Assembly: GCF_028649475.1 (NCBI RefSeq)
Contig: NZ_JAQSIP010000002.1
Span: 372,001 to 436,000, forward strand
Direction: 5' to 3'
Source of the DNA: Curvibacter cyanobacteriorum
GTDB taxonomy: Bacteria > Pseudomonadota > Gammaproteobacteria > Burkholderiales > Burkholderiaceae_C
DNA length: 64,000 nucleotides
The position numbers and the translations under genes are program-made. The notes beneath the pieces were generated by a model that ran no database searches, was not told the DNA's origin, and saw only the letters and a program-made list of their open reading frames with translations. Positions 38,260 to 46,891 of the stretch are shown piece by piece. Numbering within the stretch: the first letter of the stretch is position 1; every line of letters begins with the position of its first letter.

Positions 38260-38394
38260 CTGCACAGCAGTTGAGACTGCGACAAAGGCCTCCCGCTCAG
38301 CGGAAAAACCCATCGATTGATGGCTCCGTTGAGGGGAGGCAAGATTTTTGATGAGACGCACAGATCAACACTATTTCTGAACGAGGGGCTCCTT

Positions 38395-38667
38395 GTGAAT
38401 AAGACCGAATTGATTGAGCACATTGCCAACAACGCCGACATCTCCAAGGCTGCTGCCGCCCGTGCGCTGGAGTCGACGATCGAGGCTGTGAAGAAGACCC
38501 TGAAGAAGGGCGGCACTGTTTCTCTGGTTGGCTTTGGCACCTTCGCGGTGGGCAAGCGCGCGGCGCGTACCGGTCGCAACCCCCGCACTGGCGATACAAT
38601 CAAGATCAAGGCAGCCAAGGTTCCCAAGTTTCGTCCAGGCAAGGCATTGAAAGATGCCTTGAACTGA
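38395..38667 (+). CDS. hupB: DNA-binding protein HU
   Basis: The 90-residue nucleoid protein starts at a GTG at 38395 ([12 protein letters not shown]), which gives exactly the HU family length; the frame is open upstream without family similarity. The GFGTFAV strand and the [14 protein letters not shown] arm that wraps DNA are intact. The order hupB, tRNA-Val, ppiD matches the hupB-ppiD neighbourhood of many proteobacteria, where lon usually lies upstream. lon is not in this place here. Confidence 0.97.
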   Translation: MNKTELIEHIANNADISKAAAARALESTIEAVKKTLKKGGTVSLVGFGTFAVGKRAARTGRNPRTGDTIKIKAAKVPKFRPGKALKDALN

Positions 38668-38682
38668 GATCCAGTTCAGGTG

Positions 38683-38758
38683 GGGTGCTTAGCTCAGTTG
38701 GTAGAGCAGCGCCCTTACAAGGCGCGGGTCGGCGGTTCGAGCCCGTCAGCACCCACCA
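38683..38758 (+). tRNA. tRNA-Val (anticodon TAC)
   Basis: A 76-base cloverleaf with encoded CCA. Acceptor GGGTGCT pairs with AGCACCC, the D arm is GCTC/GAGC, the anticodon stem GCGCC/GGCGC holds loop CTTACAA, and the T arm has TTCGAGC. It lies 15 bases downstream of hupB and is probably on the same transcript. Confidence 0.98.
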
Positions 38759-38817
38759 CCACCGATGCAAAGGCGAACACATTGTTCGCCTTTTCTTTTT
38801 GTTCTTGAAAGATCGCC

Positions 38818-40755
38818 ATGTTTGAGTCCATCCGCAAGCACTCGAAGATCGTCATGATCGTGCTGTTCTTGCTGATCATTCCTTCGTTTGTTCTGTTCGG
38901 TATCGATGGCTACAACCGAGCCATGGAAAAAGGCGTTGCCGTGGCCAAGGTCGATGGCCACGACATCAACCAAGGCGAATGGGACGTGGCCCACAAGAAC
39001 GAAGTCGAGCGTCTGCGCGTCCAGATGCCCGACATCGACGTCAAGCGTTTCGAGACCCCCGAGGCCCGCTACGTGACCCTCGAGCGCATGGTGCGCGAGA
39101 AGGTCCTGTCGGCCGCCGCGACCTCGATGCACCTGGTGACCAGCGACCAGAAGCTGGCCCGTGCGTTGCAGGAAAACCCCACCATTGCTTCGCTGCGCCG
39201 CCCCGACGGCTCGCTCGATGTGGACCGTTACCGCCAGCTGTTGGCTGCTCAGGGCATGAGCCCCGAGATGTACGAGGCCAGCATGCGCGCCGACCTGTCG
39301 ACCCGCCAGGTGTTGACCGGTATCAACGGCAGCGTGATCGCCCCCCCGGCACAGGCCAACGTGGCCTTGGGCGCCTTTTTTGAGCGCCGTGAAATCCAGG
39401 TGGCCCAGTTCCGCCCGGCCGACTTCACCAGCCGCGTGACCCCCAGCGACGCCGACCTCGAAACCTTCTACAAAACCAACACCAACCGTTTCCAGTTGCC
39501 TGAGCGCGCCACGGTCGAGTACGTGGTGCTGGACCTGGAAGCCGTGAAGAGCAGCATCAGCGTCAACGAAGGCGACCTCAAGACTTACTACGAGCAAAAC
39601 ACCGCTCGCCTGGCCGCCAAGGAAGAACGCCGCGCCAGCCACATCCTGATCACGGCCCCCAAGGACGCTCCGGCTGCCGACCGCGAAAAAGCCAAGGCCA
39701 AGGCCGACGCCCTGCTGGCCGAAGTGCGCAAGGCCCCGAACAGCTTCGCCGATGTAGCCCGCAAGAACTCGCAAGACCCCGGCTCGGCCCCCAAGGGCGG
39801 TGACCTGGATTTCTTCGCCCGTGGTGCGATGGTCAAGCCCTTTGAAGACGCCGCTTTTGCGCTGTCCAAGGGCGACATCAGCGAGGTGGTCGAATCCGAC
39901 TTCGGCTACCACATCATCAAGCTGGTCGACATCAAGACCCCGCGTCAGAAGAGCTTCGAGGAACTGCGCCCCGAACTCGAGGCCGACCTCAAGCAACAGC
40001 AAGCCCAGCGCAAGTTCGCTGAAGTGGCCGACACCTTCACCAACCTCGTCTACGAGCAGGCTGACAGCCTGAAGCCGGTGGCCGAGCGCCTGAAGCTGAC
40101 CGTTCGCACCTTCAAGGACCTGACCCGCGCTGGCGCCGACAACGTGCCTGCCACGCTGGGCAACCCCAAGGTACTCGAAGCCATCTTCTCGCCGGAATCG
40201 GTGAGCAAGAAGCGCAACACCGAAGCCGTGGAAGTGGGCCCGAGCCAACTGGTGGCGGCCCGCATCACCGACTACACCCCATCCCGCATCCAGTCCTTTG
40301 ACGAAGTCAAGGCCAAGGTGCGTGAACTGTGGGTGGCCGACCAAGCCGCCGTGCTGGCCCGCAAGGAAGGCGCTGAGAAGCTGGCCCAGTGGAAGGAAAG
40401 CCCGGCCGCCGCCAAGCTGGCCTCGGCCGTGGTCATCTCGCGCGATGACACCCAGAAGCAAGCGGCCCCGGTGGTCGACGCCGCCCTGCGCATCCGCGCC
40501 AGTGCCTTGCCGGCCTGGGTGGGGGTGGACCTGGGTTCGCAAGGTTATGCCGTGGTTCGCGTGACCAAGGTGGTGCCGCGCACCGGCGTGGACGAAGCCC
40601 GTGCCCTGCAAGAGCGCGGCCAGTACGCCCAGTGGTGGGCCGCGGCCGAAACCCGCGCCTACTACGAGTACCTGGCGGACAAGTTCAAGGCGCAGATCAA
40701 GACGCCGAAGCCCGCTGCAAATTCTTCTGAAGAAAAGTCGTCAATTGGCGGATAA
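38818..40755 (+). CDS. ppiD: Periplasmic chaperone PpiD-like (SurA_N / parvulin)
   Basis: The 645-residue protein is anchored by an N-terminal helix (about residues 11-30, VMIVLFLLIIPSFVLFG). A SurA_N-like chaperone domain (about 30-190) and a parvulin peptidyl-prolyl isomerase domain (about 275-380, ASHILITAP to YHIIKLVD) follow, then a long helical C-terminal chaperone region. It helps outer-membrane and secreted proteins fold at the exit of the Sec translocon. The neighbourhood after hupB and a tRNA is the expected one. Confidence 0.93.
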   Translation: MFESIRKHSKIVMIVLFLLIIPSFVLFGIDGYNRAMEKGVAVAKVDGHDINQGEWDVAHKNEVERLRVQMPDIDVKRFETPEARYVTLERMVREKVLSAAATSMHLVTSDQKLARALQENPTIASLRRPDGSLDVDRYRQLLAAQGMSPEMYEASMRADLSTRQVLTGINGSVIAPPAQANVALGAFFERREIQVAQFRPADFTSRVTPSDADLETFYKTNTNRFQLPERATVEYVVLDLEAVKSSISVNEGDLKTYYEQNTARLAAKEERRASHILITAPKDAPAADREKAKAKADALLAEVRKAPNSFADVARKNSQDPGSAPKGGDLDFFARGAMVKPFEDAAFALSKGDISEVVESDFGYHIIKLVDIKTPRQKSFEELRPELEADLKQQQAQRKFAEVADTFTNLVYEQADSLKPVAERLKLTVRTFKDLTRAGADNVPATLGNPKVLEAIFSPESVSKKRNTEAVEVGPSQLVAARITDYTPSRIQSFDEVKAKVRELWVADQAAVLARKEGAEKLAQWKESPAAAKLASAVVISRDDTQKQAAPVVDAALRIRASALPAWVGVDLGSQGYAVVRVTKVVPRTGVDEARALQERGQYAQWWAAAETRAYYEYLADKFKAQIKTPKPAANSSEEKSSIGG

Positions 40756-40770
40756 GCGGAAAAAGCAGTA

Positions 40771-40776
40771 TATAAT
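40771..40776 (+). promoter_or_regulatory. -10 box of tRNA-His
   Basis: A perfect TATAAT lies 12 bases before the tRNA. No -35 hexamer with good spacing was found; TTGGCG at 40745-40750 is 20 bases away. Confidence 0.5.
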
Positions 40777-40788
40777 CTAGACCTTGCG

Positions 40789-40864
40789 GTGGCTGTAGCT
40801 CAGTTGGTAGAGTCCAGGATTGTGATTCCTGTCGTCGTGGGTTCGAGTCCCATCAGCCACCCCA
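40789..40864 (+). tRNA. tRNA-His (anticodon GTG)
   Basis: A 76-base cloverleaf with encoded CCA. Acceptor GTGGCTG pairs with CAGCCAC; an extra G at 40788 can pair with the C discriminator at 40861, the hallmark G-1 of histidine tRNA. The anticodon loop is TTGTGAT and the T arm carries GGTTCGAGT. An intrinsic terminator follows. Confidence 0.98.
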
Positions 40865-40877
40865 ACTGATACCGAAA

Positions 40878-40912
40878 AGCCCGCTGTCGATGAGACAGCG
40901 GGCTTTTTTTTT
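40878..40912 (+). terminator. Intrinsic terminator after tRNA-His
   Basis: The 11-base arms AGCCCGCTGTC and GACAGCGGGCT enclose a 5-base loop and are followed by nine T residues. It is one of the strongest terminators in the window. Confidence 0.95.
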
Positions 40913-41034
40913 GGTCCCTGCCCAGGCCCCCCGCTGGGCCGCGACGTCCAGATCCGTGTTGCGGTCCCGCGTGTGAGGGGTCGATCAGGCCCTGCGCCTG
41001 ATTCGCCCCGTCGATTGCCTAAAATTCAGCGCCT

Positions 41035-41376
41035 ATGTACAACGAAATCCGTGTTTTAGACCAGCAGATCGCCGAACTCAGCGCCCGCCGCGAAGCCCTG
41101 TTCCAAAGCAAGCGACAAGAAGCGGTGCAGTTGGCCAGGGCCCTGGTTCAGCAGTTTCAACTCACCCCTGCGCAGGTTCAACTCAGTTCCTTGAGCCGGA
41201 GCCGCGCGCCCGTGAAGCTCAAGCGCCCAGCCACCTTCTACGACCCCAACCGAGGCTTGTCCTGGGACGGCACGGTGACGGGCCCTGGTCGCAAACCGGA
41301 CTGGATCAAAGCCGCCATCGAGGACGGGACGATCGAGTTTTTCCGCATTCAGGTGCAGAGCGCGACCAGCGCTTGA
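41035..41376 (+). CDS. H-NS family nucleoid protein
   Basis: The 113-residue protein has an N-terminal coiled-coil oligomerisation segment (about residues 5-55, IRVLDQQIAELSARREALF), a linker rich in Ser, Arg and Lys, and a C-terminal DNA-binding domain (about 70-105) with WDGTVTGPGRKPDWI, a version of the H-NS WSGRGRxPxWI motif. Such proteins silence A+T-rich horizontally acquired DNA. It is a monocistronic gene with a 9-base-arm hairpin (41384-41409) just after its stop. Confidence 0.85.
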   Translation: MYNEIRVLDQQIAELSARREALFQSKRQEAVQLARALVQQFQLTPAQVQLSSLSRSRAPVKLKRPATFYDPNRGLSWDGTVTGPGRKPDWIKAAIEDGTIEFFRIQVQSATSA

Positions 41377-41903
41377 GGCGCCAGCTCGCCGCGCCGCGCT
41401 GCGGCGAGCCTGCCCCCCGACCCTTGCCATGGCGCTCAGCGCCAGCCACAGTGCGGTGCTCTCCATGCCACCGCCCCTGCCTGAACCCACGCCAAGCCGC
41501 AAACTGCTCACGGCAGGCCGCAAGCACCCCGCGTGACGCCAGGCGGCGGTAGGCGTGGCTGCGCCCGGAGCGATTGGACGGAGGGGCATTGCGCCAGTGC
41601 CCGCCGCGCAGGCGTGTGCCCCCCCCACGCAGAGTGGGCAATGTTTGCTTGAGGGCGCCACTGCAGGGCGCCGCCGGCCGACCCCTTGGATCGCTCCTTG
41701 AGGGCCGTGCCGCGGGTACCGACCCACCGGCAGGGCGGCCCCCGTTCATGTTGGGGCTGGGTGGGCAGGCGCAGGCACCTTTCGCCAGGGATTAACCCAT
41801 TTTCATTCAGTTTTTTTAGGAATGACCCTCTACTAAAGCCAGCTTTTTTTTGAGTGTCTTCATGCGTACCCTGCGGCCTGTACTTGCTATTAAGGAGCTG
41901 ACG
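41377..41903. other. Intergenic gap between H-NS and Tim44-like genes
   Basis: A gap of about 530 bases. It begins with a hairpin GCTCGCCGC/GCGGCGAGC (41384-41409, no T run). The rest is G+C-rich until about 41790, then a short A+T-rich stretch (41795-41870) with T runs that probably contains the promoter of the next gene. No tRNA, repeat or coding frame is convincing. Confidence 0.5.
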
Positions 41904-42884
41904 ATGAAGAAACTCTTATCTGTGCTGGCTGTGGTGCTCTCTTTGGGCATCGCGACCGTTTCCATGGAGGCCGAGGCTGCCAAGCGCATGGGGGGCGGCA
42001 AGTCGGTCGGCACCCAGCGGGAGGCGGTGCAGAACAAGGCGCCTGCGGCCCCAACGGCCCAGGGCAACCCCAGCACGGCGGCGGCCGCAGCGCCGGCCGC
42101 CGGTGCAGGGGCTGCCGCAGCGGCCAGCAAATCGTCATGGGCGGGCCCGTTGGCGGGTCTGGCCGCGGGTCTGGGCATTGCCGCCCTCGCTTCGCATTTC
42201 GGTTTCGGCGATGAACTGGCTTCGATGTTGATGATGGGCTTGCTGGCGTTTGCGGTGCTTGCCGTGATCGGCTTCGTGCTGCGTCGCCGTGCCCAGTCGG
42301 CCCAAGGGACGCGTCCGTCCATGCCGGGGCTGGTGCCTGCCGCGGTGGCCTCGGGGGCTGCCGACCCGGGTCACGCGCAGCCTGCAGCGTCTCAACCGAG
42401 TGCGCTCAACAGCTACAAGGTGGCCACGCCGGCCAGCACCGCCAGCGTGGCAACGGGCTCGGGCTCCTTGATCGGCTCGGCCCTGCAACCGGTGGCTTCG
42501 GCAGCGTCGGTGCCGGCTGACTTTGACCGGGCCAGCTTCGAGCACCATGCCAAGGCCAATTTCGTCCGCTTGCAAGCCGCCTACGACGCAGGGGTGGTCG
42601 ATGAACTGCGGGACTTCACCTCGCCGGAATTGCTGGCCGAGTTGAAGCAGGAGCTCAGCGAGCGCGGCGCGGCCACACAGCGTGGCGAGGTCATGCAGCT
42701 TCAGGCCAAGGTGCTCGAAGTGGCTGAGGAATCGCAGCGCTACCTGGTCAGCGTTCAGTTCACAGGCTTCATGCGCTATGGCGCGGGCACCGACGACGAG
42801 GTGTTTGACGAGGTCTGGGTGCTGGCCAAGCCGATCCACGGGCAGGGCGGCTGGGTGCTGACGGGCATCCAACAAATGGGCTGA
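41904..42884 (+). CDS. Tim44-like domain protein
   Basis: The 326-residue protein has a signal peptide (residues 1-24, ending in Glu-Ala-Glu-Ala), an Ala/Pro-rich linker, two hydrophobic segments (about residues 74-96 and 100-125), another Ala-rich linker, and a C-terminal Tim44/TIM44-like domain (about residues 205-325, DRASFEHHAKANFVRLQ to GGWVLTGIQQMG). Bacterial Tim44-like proteins are membrane-linked and poorly understood. The ATG at 41904 follows a strong AAGGAG ribosome binding site. A clear terminator follows. Confidence 0.85.
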   Translation: MKKLLSVLAVVLSLGIATVSMEAEAAKRMGGGKSVGTQREAVQNKAPAAPTAQGNPSTAAAAAPAAGAGAAAAASKSSWAGPLAGLAAGLGIAALASHFGFGDELASMLMMGLLAFAVLAVIGFVLRRRAQSAQGTRPSMPGLVPAAVASGAADPGHAQPAASQPSALNSYKVATPASTASVATGSGSLIGSALQPVASAASVPADFDRASFEHHAKANFVRLQAAYDAGVVDELRDFTSPELLAELKQELSERGAATQRGEVMQLQAKVLEVAEESQRYLVSVQFTGFMRYGAGTDDEVFDEVWVLAKPIHGQGGWVLTGIQQMG

Positions 42885-42904
42885 ACCTGAGCGCTCAGGC
42901 CATC

Positions 42905-42942
42905 AACGGCATCCGGGCTGGCCCCGGGTGCCGTTTTGTTTT
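42905..42942 (+). terminator. Intrinsic terminator of the Tim44-like gene
   Basis: A 13-base-pair stem (42905-42917 with 42923-42935, one G-T wobble) has a 5-base loop and is followed by a T-rich tail. It starts 20 bases after the stop. Confidence 0.9.
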
Positions 42943-43159
42943 GGGGGCATGTCATTCGAGCGTGGGGCACCGAACGGTTGGCCACGCCGTCGCTCATGGA
43001 GGCCGGGCCGCTGGGCCGTGGTAGGGCCAGTCTCAGCCCAAGTCCCTTGCCGGGGCGTTCCCACGGCATCCAGGTGGGGGGGGGCATGCGTAGGCGCCGC
43101 TGCGCCGTGAGCGTCAACCAACGACGGCAGAGGGCAGAGGAAAGGTCAGAGTTAGTTCC

Positions 43160-43214
43160 GAAGCAGGCCAGAAGCAGGCCAGAAGTGCGACAGAAGCCCG
43201 ACAAAAGCCCGACA
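43160..43214. repeat. Five 11-base tandem repeats in an intergenic gap
   Basis: Units are GAAGCAGGCCA twice, GAAGTGCGACA, GAAGCCCGACA and AAAGCCCGACA, all phased at 11 bases. They lie in the gap of about 440 bases (42885-43322) between the Tim44-like gene and DUF2062; apart from the terminator at 42905-42942 nothing else was recognised there. Confidence 0.7.
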
Positions 43215-43322
43215 GAGCCGGGCTGGCGCTTCTCGCCCTCGGCTTCCAGCCTTGTCAGGCGCTGATGCGGTCGGCACCGTTGGTGCCACGGGGCCCTTGC
43301 CCCTCCACGCGCTGCCTCTTGG

Positions 43323-43847
43323 TCAGGGGCGCAGTTTGCGGCGGCGCCACTGCAGCGTCACGCGCAAGCGCCAGACCAGTTTGACGCCTGCATAACCGGC
43401 GGCGGCGCTCCCGATGGCCAAGGTCGCCATGCCGACCAGAGCCGGCCACCCATAGCGGCTCAGCCACTGGCTGAGCCCGGCAGCGGTGGGCCCATCTGCC
43501 TGGGCGGGGGCCCCCAGCACCCAGGCGCCCAGGTGGTAGGCCAGCCACAGCCAAAAGCCGATCGTCAGCGGGTTGGTCACCAGCGTCATCAGCGCTGCCA
43601 CCGGGATGTTGGCCCGCCAGACGCTGCAGTGCGCCACCGCAGCGACGATCTGCCCGGCTGGCAACACAAAGGCCCAGAAGAGGCCAACCGCCGCGCCACG
43701 CGCGACGGACTCGTGTCGCAGCCGCCAGAGGCTGGGGTGCAGCAACCGGCCCGCCAGGGGCTTCAACCAGGGGTGCTGGGTGAACTGGTCAGGGTGTGAC
43801 CACGAGGCGAAATGGCGGCGCCACCAAGACGGAATGGGGTCTGACAT
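43323..43847 (-). CDS. DUF2062 membrane protein
   Basis: The 174-residue protein has a polar start followed by the DUF2062 core: SLWRLRHESVARGAAVGLFWAFV in pieces, PAGQIVAAVAHCSVWRANIPVAALMTLVTNPLTIG, where the helix with Arg-x-Asn-Ile-Pro-Val and the Thr-Asn-Pro turn are typical. Three membrane segments are visible. The function of this family is not established. It stands alone between the Tim44-like gene and TerC. Confidence 0.88.
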   Translation of the reverse strand: MSDPIPSWWRRHFASWSHPDQFTQHPWLKPLAGRLLHPSLWRLRHESVARGAAVGLFWAFVLPAGQIVAAVAHCSVWRANIPVAALMTLVTNPLTIGFWLWLAYHLGAWVLGAPAQADGPTAAGLSQWLSRYGWPALVGMATLAIGSAAAGYAGVKLVWRLRVTLQWRRRKLRP

Positions 43848-44022
43848 GGGCGATGTCCCAGGTTGGAAATACCGCGATGGTGCGGGTTGTCTGGGGGTTT
43901 TGTGCGCAGGTCCAGGCGCATCATCATTCCTGTTTTTACGAAGTATTTGATCGCCATGTTTCGTATTTATTGACTATATTTTGAAGCACCCCATTCACTT
44001 TCTCTGACGATCAAGGCGCTTT

Positions 44023-44982
44023 ATGCAAACCATCGCTCCACTCTGGTTATGGCTCACCTTCGGTGGCATCGTTCTGGTGTCGCTGTTCATCGACTTTGTC
44101 GTGTTGCGCAAGCAGGGCGCGCACGAGATGGGGGTCAAAGAGGCCCTCAACTGGTCGCTGGTGTGGATTGCACTGAGCTTCTTGTTCAACGGACTCCTGT
44201 GGTGGGCCGTGAAGGACACCACGGGCTCTGCCGACCTGGCCAACACCCGCTCGCTGGAGTTCCTGACCGGCTACCTGATTGAGAAGTCATTGGCGGTCGA
44301 CAACATCTTTGTCTTCCTCATGATCTTCACCTACTTCGCGGTGCCCCCGGCGTTCCAGAAGCGCGTGTTGATGATCGGCATCGTGGGTGCCATCGTGTTG
44401 CGCACGGTCATGATCCTGGTGGGGGGCTGGCTGCTGTCGGAGTTCCACTGGGTACTCTATGTCTTCGGCGCCTTCTTGCTGCTGACGGGCATCAAGATGT
44501 GGTGGGCGGCTGGCAAGGAGCCCTCGCTGGACGACAACCCCGCCCTCAAGCTGCTGCGCCGCCTGCTGCCGGTCAGTCAGCAGTACGACGGTGAGAAGTT
44601 CTGGACCGTGGAGAACGGCAAGCGCATCGCCACGCCCCTGTTCATGGTGATCTGCCTGATCGCGCTGACCGATGTGATCTTTGCGGTGGATTCGATCCCG
44701 GCCATCTTCGCCATCACCAGTGACCCGTTCATTGTGCTGACCAGCAATGTGTTTGCCATCCTGGGCTTGCGGGCCATGTACTTCCTGTTGGCGGCCGTGG
44801 CCAGCAAGTTCCACCTGCTGAACTACGGTTTGGCCGTGATCCTGATGTTCATCGGTGCCAAGATGTGCCTGATCGATGTCTACAAGGTGCCGGTGCTGGT
44901 GTCGCTGGGGGTGGTGGTGGGCATTCTGGTGCTGACCATGGTGCTGAGCCTGCGCACCGCGGCACCTGAATCCAGGGCCTGA
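44023..44982 (+). CDS. TerC family integral membrane protein
   Basis: The 319-residue protein has about nine transmembrane helices. The TerC hallmarks are the paired acidic motifs SLAVDNIFVFLMIF and FAVDSIPAIFAIT, which line a cation path. Relatives (Alx, YoaE, MeeF/MeeY) export manganese or help load exported metalloproteins, so a metal role is likely; tellurite resistance is a historical label. I looked for the manganese (yybP-ykoY) riboswitch in front of it and did not see it. It converges on the NhaR-like gene. Confidence 0.93.
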   Translation: MQTIAPLWLWLTFGGIVLVSLFIDFVVLRKQGAHEMGVKEALNWSLVWIALSFLFNGLLWWAVKDTTGSADLANTRSLEFLTGYLIEKSLAVDNIFVFLMIFTYFAVPPAFQKRVLMIGIVGAIVLRTVMILVGGWLLSEFHWVLYVFGAFLLLTGIKMWWAAGKEPSLDDNPALKLLRRLLPVSQQYDGEKFWTVENGKRIATPLFMVICLIALTDVIFAVDSIPAIFAITSDPFIVLTSNVFAILGLRAMYFLLAAVASKFHLLNYGLAVILMFIGAKMCLIDVYKVPVLVSLGVVVGILVLTMVLSLRTAAPESRA

Positions 44983-45001
44983 TCGCCCTCGGTTGGCGAG
45001 C

Positions 45002-45037
45002 CCAGGGCCCCGGAGCGGCAACGCTCCGGGGCCCTGG
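45002..45037. terminator. Perfect 16-base-pair hairpin between convergent genes
   Basis: Two perfect 16-base arms (45002-45017 and 45022-45037) enclose a GCAA tetraloop. It lies between the converging TerC and NhaR-like genes and could act as a bidirectional end, although it lacks a T run on either strand. Confidence 0.55.
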
Positions 45038-45059
45038 CGCTTGAGCGCCCGCCCCCCTC

Positions 45060-45944
45060 TCAGGTGGCCGCTTGCAACAGGCGCTGCACCATGGGGTGCT
45101 GCACTTTGCGCTCGGTGCCGATGGCGTAGAAGTGTTCCGTGACGCCGTCGCAGGGGCCAATGTGTCGCACGGCATAGCGGGTCTGCAGGTCTTCGTGGGC
45201 CAGTTCGGAGGCGGGAAACACCCCCATGCCGCTGGCACCAAAGGTCTTGAGCAGCGCGCTGTCCTCGAATTCGCCGACCACCCGGGGGCGCACCCCCTGG
45301 CGTTCAAACCAATGGTCGATCCGGGCCCGCAGGGCGGTGTGGCCGGTGGGCAGAAGTACCGGGACATCGGCCAGGCAGCCCGGAAAGTGCTTGGCGCAGC
45401 TTTTGGCCATCGCCGCGGTGCCATACCAGGCGATCGACGACGTACCCATGGCGTGGCTGTAGAGCTTGATGTTGGGGTTGTTGGGGGCAGGCCGGTCGGA
45501 CAGCACCACGTCCAGGCGGTGCAGTGCCAGTTCGCCCAGCAGGTCATCGAGCTCGCCTTCGTGGCACAGCAGCCGCAGGTGTTTGACCTCCATGACGGGG
45601 TTCAACAGGCTGCGCACCACCAGTTTGGACAGGCCATCACAGATGCCCACGGCCAGGCGCACCATGGGCGCACTGACCGCGTCGCGCACCCGGGCAGGCA
45701 GGCTCTCGCCAAGCTGGAAGATCTGGTCGGCCTGCTGCATGGCTGCGATGCCCGCATCGGTCAGCACCAGGCCGCGTCCTGCGGGCTTGAGCAGGGCGTA
45801 GCCCAGCGAGCGCTCCAGCTCCCGCACCTGGGCGCTGATGGTCTGCACCGCCATGTCCAGGCGTTCGGCGGCTTTGGAGATGCCGCCTTCTTTGGCGACC
45901 ACCCAGAAGTAGTACAGGTGCTTGTAATTGAAGGCAGCGCTCAT
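45060..45944 (-). CDS. nhaR: NhaR-like LysR-family activator
   Basis: The 294-residue regulator starts MSAAFNYKHLYYFWVVAKEGG, the typical opening of the NhaR subgroup of LysR proteins, with the HTH at about residues 20-40 (AAERLDMAVQTISAQVRELE). NhaR activates sodium/proton antiporter genes in response to sodium. No nhaA is adjacent here, so the target is probably elsewhere; the converging TerC gene is a neighbour only by position. The ATG at 45944 is chosen because upstream residues of the frame are unrelated. Confidence 0.85.
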   Translation of the reverse strand: MSAAFNYKHLYYFWVVAKEGGISKAAERLDMAVQTISAQVRELERSLGYALLKPAGRGLVLTDAGIAAMQQADQIFQLGESLPARVRDAVSAPMVRLAVGICDGLSKLVVRSLLNPVMEVKHLRLLCHEGELDDLLGELALHRLDVVLSDRPAPNNPNIKLYSHAMGTSSIAWYGTAAMAKSCAKHFPGCLADVPVLLPTGHTALRARIDHWFERQGVRPRVVGEFEDSALLKTFGASGMGVFPASELAHEDLQTRYAVRHIGPCDGVTEHFYAIGTERKVQHPMVQRLLQAAT

Positions 45945-46040
45945 GTGTTTTTTTGGGAATATGGATTCCAAATTATCTGCTTTTACCGAAGTCAGTCCAA
46001 CCCTATCTTCAGGGTTCTCATCACTCACAGGAGCCCCGTC

Positions 46041-46385
46041 ATGCAGGTTATCTTTGAATCGCGTCACCCTGAAGGCCAGCCGCTGCGCGAGCAGTCCGTG
46101 GCGCGCGTGCGTTTTGCCATGCGCCGCCTGAGCGGGCTGGTGCCCCGGGTCAAGGTGCAGTTCTCCGACATCAACGGCCCCCGGGGCGGCGTGGACAAGC
46201 GCTGCCAACTGGCCCTGAGCACGGTGGGCGCGGCTGACGTGGTGGTCATCACCACCTTGGCCAGCGATTGGCGCACCGCGCTGGACCTGTCGCTGGGGCG
46301 CGCCACGCGCGCACTGACCCGGGCCCTGCGGCGCCAGCAGAAGCCGGTGAGGGCGCGCTTGATCCGCCCTGCGATGGAGGCCTGA
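46041..46385 (+). CDS. HPF/RaiA family ribosome-associated protein
   Basis: The 114-residue protein has the beta-alpha-beta layout of ribosome hibernation factors: a first strand MQVIFESRHPEG, a helix ending RRLSGLVPRVKVQFSDING and a second helix rich in Arg (RATRALTRALRRQQ). It is divergent from the betaproteobacterial canonical HPF in lacking a C-terminal dimerisation tail and may be a paralogue bound under stress. It begins 97 bases from the divergent NhaR-like start and is followed 92 bases later by a TerB-like gene. Confidence 0.75.
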   Translation: MQVIFESRHPEGQPLREQSVARVRFAMRRLSGLVPRVKVQFSDINGPRGGVDKRCQLALSTVGAADVVVITTLASDWRTALDLSLGRATRALTRALRRQQKPVRARLIRPAMEA

Positions 46386-46477
46386 TGGTGGATGGACGCG
46401 CACGTGTACCCCATCACCGCATCCAACCGACCGCTTGAGTTCGGTCGTTCCAACTGACTTGAGACAGGAACTCCTCC

Positions 46478-46891
46478 ATGCGCACCTATCCCCTGAACAG
46501 TCCGGCCGCTGCCGCTCGCATCATTGCCTTGACCCTCATCGCCGATCGCGACTTGAGCCCCTTGGAGCTCGATTGTCTGGCGCAGCAATCGGTGCCTGAG
46601 CAGTTGGGCTTGAGCCCAGAGGCCTTGCAAGGGGTTCTGGACGGCCTGTGTGTTGATCTGCAGGTTCACCAACTGATGCGCTGGGAACACGCCTGTCCGG
46701 TCGACTGGGTCACCCTGCAGTCACTGATGGATGAGATCAGTGACCCCGCGCTGCGTCGCCGGGTGCTGCGACTGTGCACCCAGTTGGCCGAGGTGGATCA
46801 GCATGTGGCTGTTGGGGAGTCCCTGGTGTTGCACGCGGCTCAAACGTGTTGGGGTTTGCCGGATCAACGGTGGTCTGCGCTGAGCGCCTGA
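46478..46891 (+). CDS. TerB-like protein
   Basis: The 137-residue all-helical protein resembles the TerB/TerB-C family: IIALTLIADRDLSPLELDCL at the start and VLRLCTQLAEVDQHVAVGESLVLHAA near the end, with the paired acidic helix turns that can coordinate metal. TerB proteins sit at the membrane with TerC-family proteins in stress complexes, and a TerC-family gene lies about 1.5 kb upstream. The link is inferred. The family is recognised from the pattern only. Confidence 0.7.
   Translation: MRTYPLNSPAAAARIIALTLIADRDLSPLELDCLAQQSVPEQLGLSPEALQGVLDGLCVDLQVHQLMRWEHACPVDWVTLQSLMDEISDPALRRRVLRLCTQLAEVDQHVAVGESLVLHAAQTCWGLPDQRWSALSA

Noticed and set aside
43160-43214. CRISPR array.
   Set aside because: The repeat unit is 11 bases with no spacers; the same holds for the 12-base units at 63489-63548.
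43848-44022. Manganese (yybP-ykoY) riboswitch in front of the TerC-family gene.
   Set aside because: The spacer is about 175 bases and lacks the conserved internal-loop blocks of that riboswitch.
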